DNA of 64,000 nt, taken from NCBI RefSeq assembly GCF_900580865.1, contig NZ_UTBZ01000014.1, forward strand, positions 1 through 64,000. The letters run 5' to 3'. The first letter of the stretch is position 1; every line of letters begins with the position of its first letter. The notes below the pieces were generated by a model. It ran no database searches, was not told where the DNA came from, and saw nothing but the letters and a program-made list of their open reading frames with translations. Shown one piece after another: positions 8,441 to 16,905 of the stretch. The DNA is from Pseudomonas viridiflava. Its GTDB lineage: Bacteria; Pseudomonadota; Gammaproteobacteria; Pseudomonadales; Pseudomonadaceae. A program made the position numbers and the translations under genes.

Positions 8441-9004
8441 ATGTCGCGTCCCCTGAAAGTCGTCGCCCTCTCCGGCGGCACCTGGCGTCCATCCCGTACT
8501 CTGGTGCTGACCCAAGCCTTGCTCGCCGAACTGGCCGGGCACTTGACCATTGAAAGCCATTTGATCGAACTCGGTGATATCGCTCGCCCGCTCGGTGGCG
8601 CGCTGTCGCGTCAGGAGCTCAGTGCCGAGGTTGAAGCCGAGTTGCAGGCCATTGAACAGGCCGATTTGCTGATCGTGGCCGCACCGGTTTATCGCGGTTC
8701 CTACCCGGGCCTGCTCAAGCACTTGTTCGACCTGATCGACCTCAACGCCCTGATCGACACCCCTGTGCTGCTCGCCGCCACCGGCGGTAGCGAACGTCAT
8801 GCGCTGGTGCTCGATCACCAGTTGCGCCCGCTGTTCAGCTTTTTCCAGGCCATGACCTTGCCAATCGGCGTGTACGCCACCGAAGCCGATTTCGCCGATT
8901 ACCAGATCACCAGCGAACTGTTGAAGGCGCGCATCCGCCTCGCGGCCGAACGCGCAGCGCCGCTGTTCGCCACCCAAATCAAACCTTTGCTGAAAATCGC
9001 CTGA
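8441..9004 (+). CDS. msuE: NAD(P)H-dependent FMN reductase MsuE
   Basis: A 187-residue flavodoxin-fold flavin reductase. The FMN-binding loop is [11 protein letters not shown] and the second conserved segment is [17 protein letters not shown]. It supplies reduced FMN to the two monooxygenases encoded directly downstream, allowing sulfur to be taken from methanesulfonate and related sulfonates. It has a good ribosome-binding site (AAGGAAC) and lies 10 bp before msuD. Gene order and sequence match the msuEDC operon; SsuE is the close alternative, but the linked msuC argues for Msu. Confidence 0.88.
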   Translation: MSRPLKVVALSGGTWRPSRTLVLTQALLAELAGHLTIESHLIELGDIARPLGGALSRQELSAEVEAELQAIEQADLLIVAAPVYRGSYPGLLKHLFDLIDLNALIDTPVLLAATGGSERHALVLDHQLRPLFSFFQAMTLPIGVYATEADFADYQITSELLKARIRLAAERAAPLFATQIKPLLKIA

Positions 9005-9014
9005 GGAGCCGTTC

Positions 9015-10160
9015 ATGGATGTTTTCTGGTTCCTGCCGACCCACGGTGATGGCCACTATCTGGGCACTACCCAAGGCGCGCGCCCGGTCACTCTCAATTA
9101 TCTGAAACAGGTGGCGCAGGCCGCTGACAGTCTCGGCTACCACGGCGTGCTGATTCCCACCGGGCGCTCCTGCGAAGACTCGTGGGTAATTGCCTCGGCG
9201 CTGGTGCCGTTGACCGAACGCCTGCGTTATCTGGTGGCGATCCGTCCGGGGATTATTTCGCCGACAGTTTCGGCGCGCATGGCTGCAACCCTTGATCGGC
9301 TGTCCAACGGGCGCTTGTTGATCAACGTCGTGACCGGCGGCGATCCGGACGAGAACCGGGGCGACGGCAGCTTTCTCAGCCACGCCGAACGCTACGAAGT
9401 CACCGATGAATTCCTGAAGATCTGGCGCCGTGTGTTGCAAGGCGAGGCGGTAGATTTCGACGGTAAACACCTGAAGGTGCAGAACGCCAAAGCACTGTAT
9501 CCGCCGGTGCAGAAACCCTATCCGCCGCTGTACTTCGGCGGCTCCTCCGATGCCGCACATGATCTGGCCGCCGAACAAGTCGATGTCTATCTGACCTGGG
9601 GCGAACCACCGGCCGCTGTCGCGGAAAAACTCGCCGATGTACGCGAACGCGCCGCGAGGCACGGGCGCAAGGTGAAGTTCGGTATCCGCCTGCATGTGAT
9701 CGTGCGCGAGACCGCCGAAGAGGCCTGGAAAGCCGCGGACAAACTGATCGAACACATCAGCGACGAGACCATTGAAGCGGCGCAGAAATCCTTCTCGCGC
9801 TTCGACTCCGAAGGTCAACGACGCATGGCGGCACTACACGATGGCCGTCGCGATAACCTCGAAATCGCCCCCAACCTGTGGGCCGGTGTCGGTCTGGTGC
9901 GCGGTGGTGCCGGTACGGCGCTGGTTGGCGATCCGCAGCAAGTGGCGGCGCGGATCAAGGAATACGCGGATCTGGGTATCGAGAGTTTCATCTTCTCCGG
10001 TTATCCGCATCTGGAAGAGGCATACCGCTTTGCCGAGTTGGTGTTCCCTCTGTTGCCCGAGCCTTACGCCAGCCTGGCCGGGCGTGGCGTGACCAATCTG
10101 ACCGGGCCGTTTGGTGAAATGATTGCCAATGATGTGTTGCCCACAAAAGCCTCGACGTAA
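9015..10160 (+). CDS. msuD: FMNH2-dependent alkanesulfonate monooxygenase MsuD
   Basis: A 381-residue TIM-barrel enzyme of the bacterial luciferase/SsuD family. Visible family segments are [13 protein letters not shown] at the N terminus, [22 protein letters not shown] and [10 protein letters not shown]. It oxygenates an alkanesulfonate to an aldehyde and sulfite with FMNH2 from MsuE. Length equals that of SsuD/MsuD (about 380). A REPIN-like palindrome lies between it and msuC, so msuC expression could be partly uncoupled from msuED. Confidence 0.9.
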   Translation: MDVFWFLPTHGDGHYLGTTQGARPVTLNYLKQVAQAADSLGYHGVLIPTGRSCEDSWVIASALVPLTERLRYLVAIRPGIISPTVSARMAATLDRLSNGRLLINVVTGGDPDENRGDGSFLSHAERYEVTDEFLKIWRRVLQGEAVDFDGKHLKVQNAKALYPPVQKPYPPLYFGGSSDAAHDLAAEQVDVYLTWGEPPAAVAEKLADVRERAARHGRKVKFGIRLHVIVRETAEEAWKAADKLIEHISDETIEAAQKSFSRFDSEGQRRMAALHDGRRDNLEIAPNLWAGVGLVRGGAGTALVGDPQQVAARIKEYADLGIESFIFSGYPHLEEAYRFAELVFPLLPEPYASLAGRGVTNLTGPFGEMIANDVLPTKAST

Positions 10161-10173
10161 ACCGGATCTCTTG

Positions 10174-10251
10174 TGTAGGAGCTGCCGCAGGCTGCGATCT
10201 TTTGATCTTAAAAACAACATCAAAAGATCGCAGCCTGCGGCAGCTCCTACA
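10174..10251. repeat. REPIN-like palindrome between msuD and msuC
   Basis: Two perfect 33-base inverted arms (10174-10206 and 10219-10251) enclose a 12-base loop. The arms contain GGAGCTGCCGCAGGCTGCG and end toward the loop in TCTTTTGAT. The same family recurs at 18445 and 49222. Confidence 0.85.
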
Positions 10252-10279
10252 TGGGCAGTTTGAATTCAGGAGTGTTGGT

Positions 10280-11467
10280 GTGACTGCCAAACCGCAAAGT
10301 ACTTTGTTATCCCCGCTGCAGACCGCGCGCCAACTGGCCGCCGAATTTGCCCTGACCGCCGTCGAGCGTGATGAACGTGGCGGCACACCGAAGGCCGAGC
10401 GTGATGCCCTGCGCGACAGCGGCCTGCTGGCCCTGAGCATTCCCACCCGTTACGGCGGCCTCGGCGCGAGCTGGAGCGAAACCCTGCAGGTCGTTCGCGA
10501 GTTCGCCAAGGTCGACAGCTCGATTGCTCACGTGTTTGGTTTTCATCACTTGATGCTCGCCACCGTGCGCCTGTTCTCGCGGCCGGAACAATGGCAGCCG
10601 TGGTTCGAACAGACCGCGCGGCAGAACTGGTTCTGGGGCAACGCACTCAACCCGCTCGACACCCGTACCGTGGTCAAGGACCTCGGTGGCTGGCGCGAGT
10701 TTTCCGGTAAGAAAAGCTTCTGCTCCGGCGCCAGCGACTCACAGATGCTGATCGCTTCGGCCGTCGATGAAAGCGCTGGCGGCAAGTTACTGATCGCAGC
10801 GATTCCCAGCGGCCGCAGTGGCATCACCCTGCACGATGACTGGAACAACATCGGCCAACGCCAGACCGACAGCGGCAGCGCCACGTTTGAACGGGTGCGC
10901 GTAGAAGAGTCGGAACTGCTGCTCGATCCCGGTCCGCTGAGCACGCCGTTCGCCTGCTTGCGGCCATTGATTGCGCAACTGACCTTCACGCATATGTTTC
11001 TCGGAATTGCCGAAGGCGCTTTCGATGAGGCGCGGCAATACACCCTCAGCGAAACCCGGCTCTGGCATAAATCCTCGGCGCGCGATGTGCGTGAAGACCC
11101 GTACGTGCTCGCGCATTACGGCGAGTTCTGGGTGGCGCTGGAAGGCATTCGCCTGTTGGTCGAACGCGCGGCGGCGTTGCTCGATGAGGCTTGGGCCAAA
11201 GGTGCGAATCTCAGCGCCGAAGAGCGCGGCCAAGTCGCGACAGCGATTGCCACCGCGAAAGTCGCCGCCAGCCGCCAGGGCCTGGACATTTGCAGCCGTT
11301 TGTTCGAAGTGACCGGCGCGCGCTCCACTCACGCGTCCCTGCGCCTCGACCGCCACTGGCGCAACCTGCGCACGCAAACCCTGCACGACCCGCTGGACTA
11401 CAAACTCCAGGAGTTGGGCGACTGGGCGCTGAATCAGTCGCTGCCGGTGCCGACCTTCTATTCCTGA
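10280..11467 (+). CDS. msuC: FMNH2-dependent monooxygenase MsuC (acyl-CoA dehydrogenase fold)
   Basis: A 395-residue protein of the acyl-CoA dehydrogenase-like flavin monooxygenase group (DszC/SfnC/MsuC). It has an N-terminal helical domain (TARQLAAEFALTAVERDERG), a central beta domain and a C-terminal helical domain. In the pathway it oxidises methanesulfinate to methanesulfonate, feeding MsuD. I place the start at GTG 10280: AGGAG lies 7 bases upstream, whereas the longer frame from 10202 would begin inside the palindromic repeat. Confidence 0.85.
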   Translation: MTAKPQSTLLSPLQTARQLAAEFALTAVERDERGGTPKAERDALRDSGLLALSIPTRYGGLGASWSETLQVVREFAKVDSSIAHVFGFHHLMLATVRLFSRPEQWQPWFEQTARQNWFWGNALNPLDTRTVVKDLGGWREFSGKKSFCSGASDSQMLIASAVDESAGGKLLIAAIPSGRSGITLHDDWNNIGQRQTDSGSATFERVRVEESELLLDPGPLSTPFACLRPLIAQLTFTHMFLGIAEGAFDEARQYTLSETRLWHKSSARDVREDPYVLAHYGEFWVALEGIRLLVERAAALLDEAWAKGANLSAEERGQVATAIATAKVAASRQGLDICSRLFEVTGARSTHASLRLDRHWRNLRTQTLHDPLDYKLQELGDWALNQSLPVPTFYS

Positions 11468-11503
11468 CCTGCCTGCATTTGAACTAAAAAGAAGGACGAG
11501 CCC

Positions 11504-12607
11504 ATGCAACTGCTGACCCTACCGCCCTCCCCCGCGCTCGCCACGTCGATCCGCGCCACCGCGCAGGTGTTCGAAGACCCGAAGTCCCAGGCCCTGCTCG
11601 AGCATCTGCAGCAGGTCGCGCCGAGTGAAGCGAGTGTGCTGATCATCGGCGAGACCGGCACCGGCAAAGAATTGGTGGCGCGGCATATTCATAACCTCAG
11701 CAATCGCCGTCATCGGCCGTTTATCGCGGTCAATTGCGGGGCGTTTTCCGAATCGCTGGTGGAAGCGGAATTGTTCGGCCATGAAAAAGGCGCGTTCACC
11801 GGTGCGCTCAGCGCCAAGGCCGGCTGGTTCGAGGAAGCGGACGGCGGCACCTTGTTTCTCGATGAGATCGGCGATCTGCCGATGGCGATTCAGGTGAAGT
11901 TGTTGCGGGTGTTGCAGGAACGCGAAGTGGTGCGACTGGGCTCGCGCAAAAGCATTCCCATCGATGTGCGGGTGCTGGCAGCGACCAACGTGCAGCTGGA
12001 AAAAGCCATCAATGCCGGCCATTTCCGCGAGGATCTGTATTACCGCCTCAACGTGGTCAATCTGGAACTGAACCCGTTGCGCGACCGTCCCGGCGACATC
12101 CTGCCGCTGACACGCCATTTCATCGAGGCTTACAGCCAACGCCTCGGTTATGGCCGGGTCAGCATCAGCCCGGGCGCCGAGCACAAACTGCGTGCCTACA
12201 GTTGGCCGGGCAACATTCGTGAACTGGAAAACGTTATCCACCACACCCTGCTGATCTGTCGCAACGGCGTGATCGAACGCGATGATTTGCGCCTGTCGAA
12301 CCTACGCATCGATCGCCCGGACGATCATCACAGCAGTGCCGATGATTCACCGGAGGCGCTGCTGGAACAGGCCTTTCAAAAACTCTTCGCGCAACAGGCC
12401 GGCGCGTTACACGAAAAAGTCGAAGACGCCTTGCTGCGCGCGGCGTATCGCTTTTGCCATTACAACCAGGTACACACCGCCGCGTTGCTCGGTCTGAGCC
12501 GCAACGTCACCCGCACGCGGCTGATCAAGATCGGTGAACTGGCGGTGAACAAGCGGCGACTCACGGAAAACCTGCAGGGCGAACGCTTGATCCAGTTGTC
12601 GATCTAG
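11504..12607 (+). CDS. sfnR: sigma-54-dependent activator SfnR
   Basis: A 367-residue enhancer-binding protein with no receiver or other long sensory domain; the AAA+ domain starts about residue 25. Walker A is GETGTGKE, the sigma-54 contact loop is GAFTGA, Walker B is [13 protein letters not shown], and a Fis-type helix-turn-helix ends the protein ([17 protein letters not shown]). SfnR activates organosulfur oxidation genes under sulfate limitation, and the sigma-54 promoter upstream of msuE is a likely target. Without an input domain, control probably occurs through its own transcription. RBS AAGGACGAG; the stop codon overlaps that of the convergent monooxygenase gene. Confidence 0.88.
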   Translation: MQLLTLPPSPALATSIRATAQVFEDPKSQALLEHLQQVAPSEASVLIIGETGTGKELVARHIHNLSNRRHRPFIAVNCGAFSESLVEAELFGHEKGAFTGALSAKAGWFEEADGGTLFLDEIGDLPMAIQVKLLRVLQEREVVRLGSRKSIPIDVRVLAATNVQLEKAINAGHFREDLYYRLNVVNLELNPLRDRPGDILPLTRHFIEAYSQRLGYGRVSISPGAEHKLRAYSWPGNIRELENVIHHTLLICRNGVIERDDLRLSNLRIDRPDDHHSSADDSPEALLEQAFQKLFAQQAGALHEKVEDALLRAAYRFCHYNQVHTAALLGLSRNVTRTRLIKIGELAVNKRRLTENLQGERLIQLSI

Positions 12608-12957
12608 CCGACAAGGTGGCAGTGCAGCGCATCGTCGTGACTGCGGGCGATGCTGCTCAGCACCTGAAATGAATTGAAGGTGATGGTTTTCGCCTGATGG
12701 GCGTGGATCAGTTGCCAGAAGTCCTGCTCGCCACTTTCGAAGCTGCGAAATGCCGCCTCCCCCGCCTCGCGGGACTGCCATTGCAGAAAACTCAGCACCC
12801 GCCGGCCGTCATCGCTGGCCTGCACACTGGCGCTGACAAAACCATCGTAGCGCTGAGCCAGGCGCTCGGTTTGCATCGATAACGCGGTAACCAAGGCCGG
12901 TTGTTGGCGTGGTTCGATTTCGAATTCGATCAATTGGGTGAAACTGCGGTTGTTCAT
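12604..12957 (-). CDS. antibiotic-biosynthesis-monooxygenase (ABM) domain protein, SoxR target
   Basis: A 117-residue single ABM-type ferredoxin-like domain (FTQLIEFEIEPRQQPALV, then GFVSASVQASDDGRRVLSF). Members are small cofactor-free oxygenases or quinol-type monooxygenases. It is divergent from soxR with a SoxR-type promoter in between, the arrangement of P. aeruginosa PA2274/soxR, so induction by redox-cycling compounds is expected. The start at 12957 (MNNRSFTQ) is chosen because the longer frame would run through the operator. Confidence 0.8.
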   Translation of the reverse strand: MNNRSFTQLIEFEIEPRQQPALVTALSMQTERLAQRYDGFVSASVQASDDGRRVLSFLQWQSREAGEAAFRSFESGEQDFWQLIHAHQAKTITFNSFQVLSSIARSHDDALHCHLVG

Positions 12958-13014
12958 GGAAAGCCCCCACTCGACGTAAGACGAGCCTTGCGACTCGAAG
13001 ACCTGCAGGGTAAA

Positions 13015-13037
13015 ACCTCTAGTTAAGTCAAGGTCAA
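13015..13037 (-). promoter_or_regulatory. SoxR box and 19-bp-spaced promoter
   Basis: ACCTCTAGTTAAGTCAAGGT (13015-13034) is a 20-bp imperfect palindrome close to the SoxR consensus CCTCAAGTTAACTTGAGG. On the minus strand it fills the 19-bp spacer between TTGACC (13032-13037) and a weak TACCCT. Overlong spacers are the mark of MerR-family activated promoters. Confidence 0.7.
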
Positions 13038-13050
13038 GAGCTGTCTTCAA

Positions 13051-13503
13051 ATGATCAGCAAAGAAAATGTGCACAAACAGTTAACGGTTGGCGAAGTCGC
13101 AGCGCGCAGTGGCGTCGCAGTCACCGCCCTGCACTTTTATGAATCCAAAGGTTTGATCAAGAGTCAGCGCAATGCCGGCAACCAGCGCCGTTATCCGCGC
13201 GAAGTGCTGCGCCGGGTGGCGTTGATCAAAGTCGCCCAGCGGCTGGGGATTCCGCTGGCGGAGATTGGCCAAGCGCTGAAAATTCTCCCGGATGATCGTG
13301 CGCCCAGCGCGGCGGACTGGAAAATCCTCTCGGAGCAATGGCGTCGGGAACTGGATGAACGGATCGAACAACTGACGCTACTGCGCGATCGGCTCAATGG
13401 CTGCATCGGTTGCGGGTGTTTGTCGATGGAGGCCTGCCCGCTGCGCAATCAGGGCGATGTGCTGGGTGAACAGGGACCGGGGCCGCACTTTCCCGAAGAC
13501 TGA
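13051..13503 (+). CDS. soxR: redox-sensitive activator SoxR
   Basis: A 150-residue MerR-family regulator. The helix-turn-helix region is [20 protein letters not shown], a long dimerisation helix follows, and the [2Fe-2S] cluster motif [12 protein letters not shown] near residue 118 has all four cysteines. One-electron oxidation of the cluster activates it. It is divergent from, and presumably activates, the ABM monooxygenase gene. In pseudomonads SoxR answers mainly to redox-active small molecules rather than running a full soxS response. Confidence 0.93.
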   Translation: MISKENVHKQLTVGEVAARSGVAVTALHFYESKGLIKSQRNAGNQRRYPREVLRRVALIKVAQRLGIPLAEIGQALKILPDDRAPSAADWKILSEQWRRELDERIEQLTLLRDRLNGCIGCGCLSMEACPLRNQGDVLGEQGPGPHFPED

Positions 13504-13606
13504 CGCTCGTCGGGCAAAAATCTGCAGGGCGAGGACAGTTCTATAGTGGGTTTTCCACAAATCCGGTGGAGCCAAATCTCATAGAACAACAATCAGGGAG
13601 AACGTC

Positions 13607-14065
13607 ATGAGCGTCAAACCCATTCCCGAGGGGTATCACAGCATCACCCCGTATCTCGGCATCCACAAAGCCGCCGAGGCCATCGACTTTTATAAAAAAG
13701 CCTTCGGCGCCACCGAAGTCATGCGCCTGGACATGCCCGACGGCGGCATCGGCCACGCCGAACTGCGCATTGGCGACAGCGCGATCATGCTCGGTTCGCC
13801 GTGCGATCAGGGGCCGTTGAGTAATCCGGATCAAGCCGTGTCGGTTGGTTTGCATCTGTATGTGACTGATGTCGACAAATCGTTTCAACGGGCGCTGGAG
13901 GCCGGGGCGACGACGGTGTCCGAGGTCAAGGATCAGTTTTATGGTGATCGCAGCGGGACGTTGAAGGACCCGTATGGGCATCTGTGGTTTCTCGCCTCAC
14001 GCAAGGAGGATCTGACTGAAGAGCAGATCAAGCAGCGGGCGATGGAGATGTTTCAGCAGGGTTGA
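13607..14065 (+). CDS. VOC-family (glyoxalase/PhnB-like) protein
   Basis: A 152-residue single-polypeptide VOC-fold protein of the PhnB/YdcJ-type 3-demethylubiquinone-like group. It has YHSITPYLGIHKAAEAIDFYKKAFGA at the start of its first beta-alpha-beta-beta-beta unit (only the conserved pattern matters) and LKDPYGHLWFLASRKED near the end. Enzymatic function cannot be assigned. It stands alone between soxR and a REPIN. Confidence 0.78.
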   Translation: MSVKPIPEGYHSITPYLGIHKAAEAIDFYKKAFGATEVMRLDMPDGGIGHAELRIGDSAIMLGSPCDQGPLSNPDQAVSVGLHLYVTDVDKSFQRALEAGATTVSEVKDQFYGDRSGTLKDPYGHLWFLASRKEDLTEEQIKQRAMEMFQQG

Positions 14066-14087
14066 GCATTTCAGCGTCTGGACTGGC

Positions 14088-14188
14088 CTCTTCGCGAGCA
14101 GGCTCGCTCACACAGGGTTTCGTTGGGTGGCATAGATAATGGTCACACCGGAAATTACTGTGGGAGCGAGCCTGCTCGCGAAGGGGCC
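14088..14188. repeat. REPIN (GAGCGAGCCTGCTCGC family)
   Basis: Inverted REP arms TTCGCGAGCAGGCTCGCTC (14091-14109) and GGGAGCGAGCCTGCTCGCGA (14162-14181) are separated by about 50 bp. The remaining 240 bp between the VOC gene and the hydrolase gene shows no ORF with a credible start. Confidence 0.85.
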
Positions 14189-14313
14189 GGCACTGGCGAC
14201 CCGAGCCTCATCAACACACTTCATGAACCGGCCGACCACGCTTTGCCCCTTGCCGCAAACGCCGGACAATTTCAGGATGCAGCCAACCAGAACCCTGAAC
14301 AAGGATCAGCCCG

Positions 14314-15189
14314 ATGTTTGCCGGATTCCGCAAAGACCAGCGCCACGTCAACGGCGTCGACATCGCCTACCGCCTCGGCGGCAGTGGCCCCGGCCTGTTG
14401 CTGTTGCACGGCCACCCGCAGACCCATGTGATCTGGCACAAGATTGCCGAACAATTGGCCGAGCACTTCACCGTGGTCGCCGCCGACCTGCGCGGTTACG
14501 GTGACAGCAGTCGCCCGGCGGCGGATGAGTTGCACGTCAATTACTCGAAACGCGAAATGGCCCGCGACAATGTCGAGTTGATGCAGTCGCTGGGCTTCGA
14601 GCAGTTTTCGATCCTCGCTCACGACCGTGGCGCGCGGGTCGCCCATCGCCTGGCGCTCGACCACCCCGTCGCTGTGCAACGGATGATGCTGCTGGACATC
14701 GCGCCGACCCTGTCGATGTACGCGCAAACCAACGAAGCCTTCGCCCGCGCCTACTGGCACTGGTTCTTCCTGATCCGCCCGGCGCCACTGCCGGAAATCC
14801 TGCTCGAAGCCGATCCCGAGAGTTATCTGCGCAGCGTGATGGGAAGTCGCAGCGCCGGGCTCAAGCCGTTTACCGATGCAGCCTTTGGCGAATACCTGCG
14901 TTGCCTGCAACAGCCGGGCAGCGCGCGCGGCATCTGCGAAGACTATCGCGCCAGCGCCGGCATCGATCTGGAGCACGACCGCGCCGACATCGCCGCCGGG
15001 CATCATCTGAATCTGCCACTGCGCGTGTTGTGGGGCGCAGAAGGCACGGTCGGACGCTGCTTCGAGCCGCTCAAGGAATGGCAGCACGTGGCGGCCAACG
15101 TTAGCGGTGAGGCATTGCCCGCCGGCCATTACATAGCCGAAGAAATCCCCGAACTGTTGCTCGCCGAAGCACTGGCCTTTTTGCGCTGA
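14314..15189 (+). CDS. alpha/beta hydrolase, haloacetate dehalogenase-like
   Basis: A 291-residue alpha/beta hydrolase closest in motif layout to fluoroacetate dehalogenases. LLLLHGHPQTHVIWHKIA holds the oxyanion region, the nucleophile elbow AHDRGARVAHR has Asp rather than Ser, and YWHWFFLIRPAPLPE supplies the His-Trp pair that binds halide in that family. The catalytic His is in PAGHYIAEE near the C terminus. It would hydrolyse a haloacetate or a related short haloacid; epoxide hydrolase is a related alternative. Next to it, same strand, is a LysR gene. Confidence 0.75.
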   Translation: MFAGFRKDQRHVNGVDIAYRLGGSGPGLLLLHGHPQTHVIWHKIAEQLAEHFTVVAADLRGYGDSSRPAADELHVNYSKREMARDNVELMQSLGFEQFSILAHDRGARVAHRLALDHPVAVQRMMLLDIAPTLSMYAQTNEAFARAYWHWFFLIRPAPLPEILLEADPESYLRSVMGSRSAGLKPFTDAAFGEYLRCLQQPGSARGICEDYRASAGIDLEHDRADIAAGHHLNLPLRVLWGAEGTVGRCFEPLKEWQHVAANVSGEALPAGHYIAEEIPELLLAEALAFLR

Positions 15190-15249
15190 GCAGAGGCATC
15201 GAGCCTCGGTGCTATGCTGGCGGCTTCTGCCGCCAGTGTTCGTGTTGCC

Positions 15250-16164
15250 ATGTCCCAGAAGAAAGACACCGTGCCCCTGCCCGAAGACCTGCGCGTGCTG
15301 CTCACCGTGATCCGCAAGAACGGCTTTGCCGCCGCGGCCGATGAGTTGGGCCTGTCACCAGCCTATGTCAGCAAACGCATCCAGATTCTCGAAACCACCC
15401 TTGGCACTCGCCTGCTGCACCGCACCAGCCGTCGCGTCTCGCTGACCGAGGACGGTGAACGCGTGCAGCGCTGGGCGTTGCGCATCCTCGATGACTTTCA
15501 GCAACTGCACGACGAACTCTGCGACGCCCACGACAGCCCGCGTGGGCGTTTGCACATTTGCAGCAGTTTCGGTTTCGGGCGCAATCACGTAGCCCCAGCG
15601 GTGTCGTTGCTGGCCGAGCGCTATCCGCAACTGGAGATTCGCCTCGACCTGTTTGACCGGGTGGTGGACATCATCAATGAAGGCTTCGATCTGGAGATTC
15701 GCGTTGGCGATGACCTGCCCGGCCAGCACATCGGTCGACGCCTGGTCAGTAATCGACGAGTGCTGTGCGCGGCTCCCGACTATCTGCAACGCCGCGGCAC
15801 GCCGCAGACGCTGGACGAACTGCAACAGCACGATTGCCTGGTGATCAAGGAGCGCGACAACGCCTTTGGTATCTGGAATCTGGATCGCGATGGCGGGCAA
15901 GAGAGCGTGCGCGTCAGTGGGCCGTTGTCGTCAAACAACGGCGAGATCGTTTTGCAATGGGCGCTGGATGGGCGCGGGGTGTTGTTGCGCTCGCTGTGGG
16001 ATGTGAAGCCGCTGCTGGAGCAAGGGCGGTTGGTGCAGGTGCTGGACGATTACAGTCAGAGCGCCAATGTCTGGGCGGTGTACCCGACACGGCTGGCGCA
16101 TTCGGGGAAGTTGCGCGCGTGTGTGGAGTTTTTGCAGGAGCATTTCAAAAGCCTTTCCGTTTAG
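15250..16164 (+). CDS. LysR-family transcriptional regulator
   Basis: A 304-residue LysR protein. The winged helix-turn-helix reads FAAAADELGLSPAYVSKRIQ, followed by a periplasmic-binding-like effector domain. It is convergent with the leuC/leuD-like pair and lies 60 bp after the hydrolase. Regulators of this type (DmlR-like) often control small-acid catabolism, so the adjacent isomerase pair or hydrolase is a reasonable target, but I see no diagnostic operator. ATG 15250 is chosen over 15214 because the family starts just before the helix-turn-helix. Confidence 0.82.
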   Translation: MSQKKDTVPLPEDLRVLLTVIRKNGFAAAADELGLSPAYVSKRIQILETTLGTRLLHRTSRRVSLTEDGERVQRWALRILDDFQQLHDELCDAHDSPRGRLHICSSFGFGRNHVAPAVSLLAERYPQLEIRLDLFDRVVDIINEGFDLEIRVGDDLPGQHIGRRLVSNRRVLCAAPDYLQRRGTPQTLDELQQHDCLVIKERDNAFGIWNLDRDGGQESVRVSGPLSSNNGEIVLQWALDGRGVLLRSLWDVKPLLEQGRLVQVLDDYSQSANVWAVYPTRLAHSGKLRACVEFLQEHFKSLSV

Positions 16165-16184
16165 CTGAAACACCCGATATCAAA

Positions 16185-16276
16185 TGTGGGAGCGAGCCTG
16201 CTCGCGAATGCGTCCAGTCAGTCAACATTGATCTCGACTGAACGACCGCTTTCGCGAGCAGGCTCACTCCTACAGG
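16185..16276. repeat. REPIN (GAGCGAGCCTGCTCGC family)
   Basis: GTGGGAGCGAGCCTGCTCGC at the left and an inverted TTCGCGAGCAGGCTCACTCC at the right enclose about 45 bp. It sits between the convergent LysR and leuD-like genes. Confidence 0.85.
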
Positions 16277-16290
16277 GGATTAGTGGTGAG

Positions 16291-16905
16291 TCAGGAGAGC
16301 CAAGGGTTGTTGGCCAAATGTTCGCGTTCGAAATCTTTGATCTGTTCGCGGCGTTGCAGAGTGCTGCCGATGGCGTCCAGTCCCAAGAGCAGTGCGGTTT
16401 TGCGCAGGGTATCAATGTGAAAATCGATCACGCTGCCATCCGCCAGACTAATCTGCTGCGCCTCCAGATCAATACCGATCCGCGCCGTTTCAGCCTGACC
16501 GACAAGTTGTCCAATGCGTTGCACCTGTGCCTCTTCCAGGGTGATCAACAACACCCCGTTACGCTGGCAATTGTCGTAGAAGATCCCGGCAAAACTGCTG
16601 CCGATCAAGGCGCGGATGCCCATCTGCTGCAAGCCCCAGACCGCATGTTCGCGGCTCGATCCGCAGCCGAAATTCGGCCCGACCAGCAGAAAACTTGCGC
16701 CCTGCCATGCCGGTTTGTTCAACACGAAATCGGGGTCTGGATTGCCATCGCGCAGAAACCGCAAATCGAAAAACAGCCCGCGATCGAGTCCCTGCCGGTC
16801 AATGCCTTTGAGAAATTGCTTGGGCATGATCACGTCCGTGTCGACATTGGCCGCCAATAACGGCGCGGCCTGACCGCTGACTTGGGTGAAGGGTTGCAGG
16901 CTCAT
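16291..16905 (-). CDS. leuD: isopropylmalate isomerase small-subunit paralogue (LeuD-like)
   Basis: A 204-residue aconitase swivel domain. NVDTDVIMPKQFLKGI and GPNFGCGSSREHAVWGL carry the substrate-gating and SRE-type residues, and FAGIFYDNCQRNGVLLI follows. It pairs with the LeuC-like protein encoded just upstream; the four-base ATGA overlap indicates translational coupling. The absence of leuB nearby suggests a second copy that may act on another 2-methyl/alkyl-malate rather than in leucine synthesis. The start at 16905 is fixed by the overlap. Confidence 0.85.
   Translation of the reverse strand: MSLQPFTQVSGQAAPLLAANVDTDVIMPKQFLKGIDRQGLDRGLFFDLRFLRDGNPDPDFVLNKPAWQGASFLLVGPNFGCGSSREHAVWGLQQMGIRALIGSSFAGIFYDNCQRNGVLLITLEEAQVQRIGQLVGQAETARIGIDLEAQQISLADGSVIDFHIDTLRKTALLLGLDAIGSTLQRREQIKDFEREHLANNPWLS

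Noticed and set aside
14139..14504. Open frames running through the REPIN before the dehalogenase gene
   Set aside because: They translate REP sequence and then the hydrolase in the wrong frame, with no family match.
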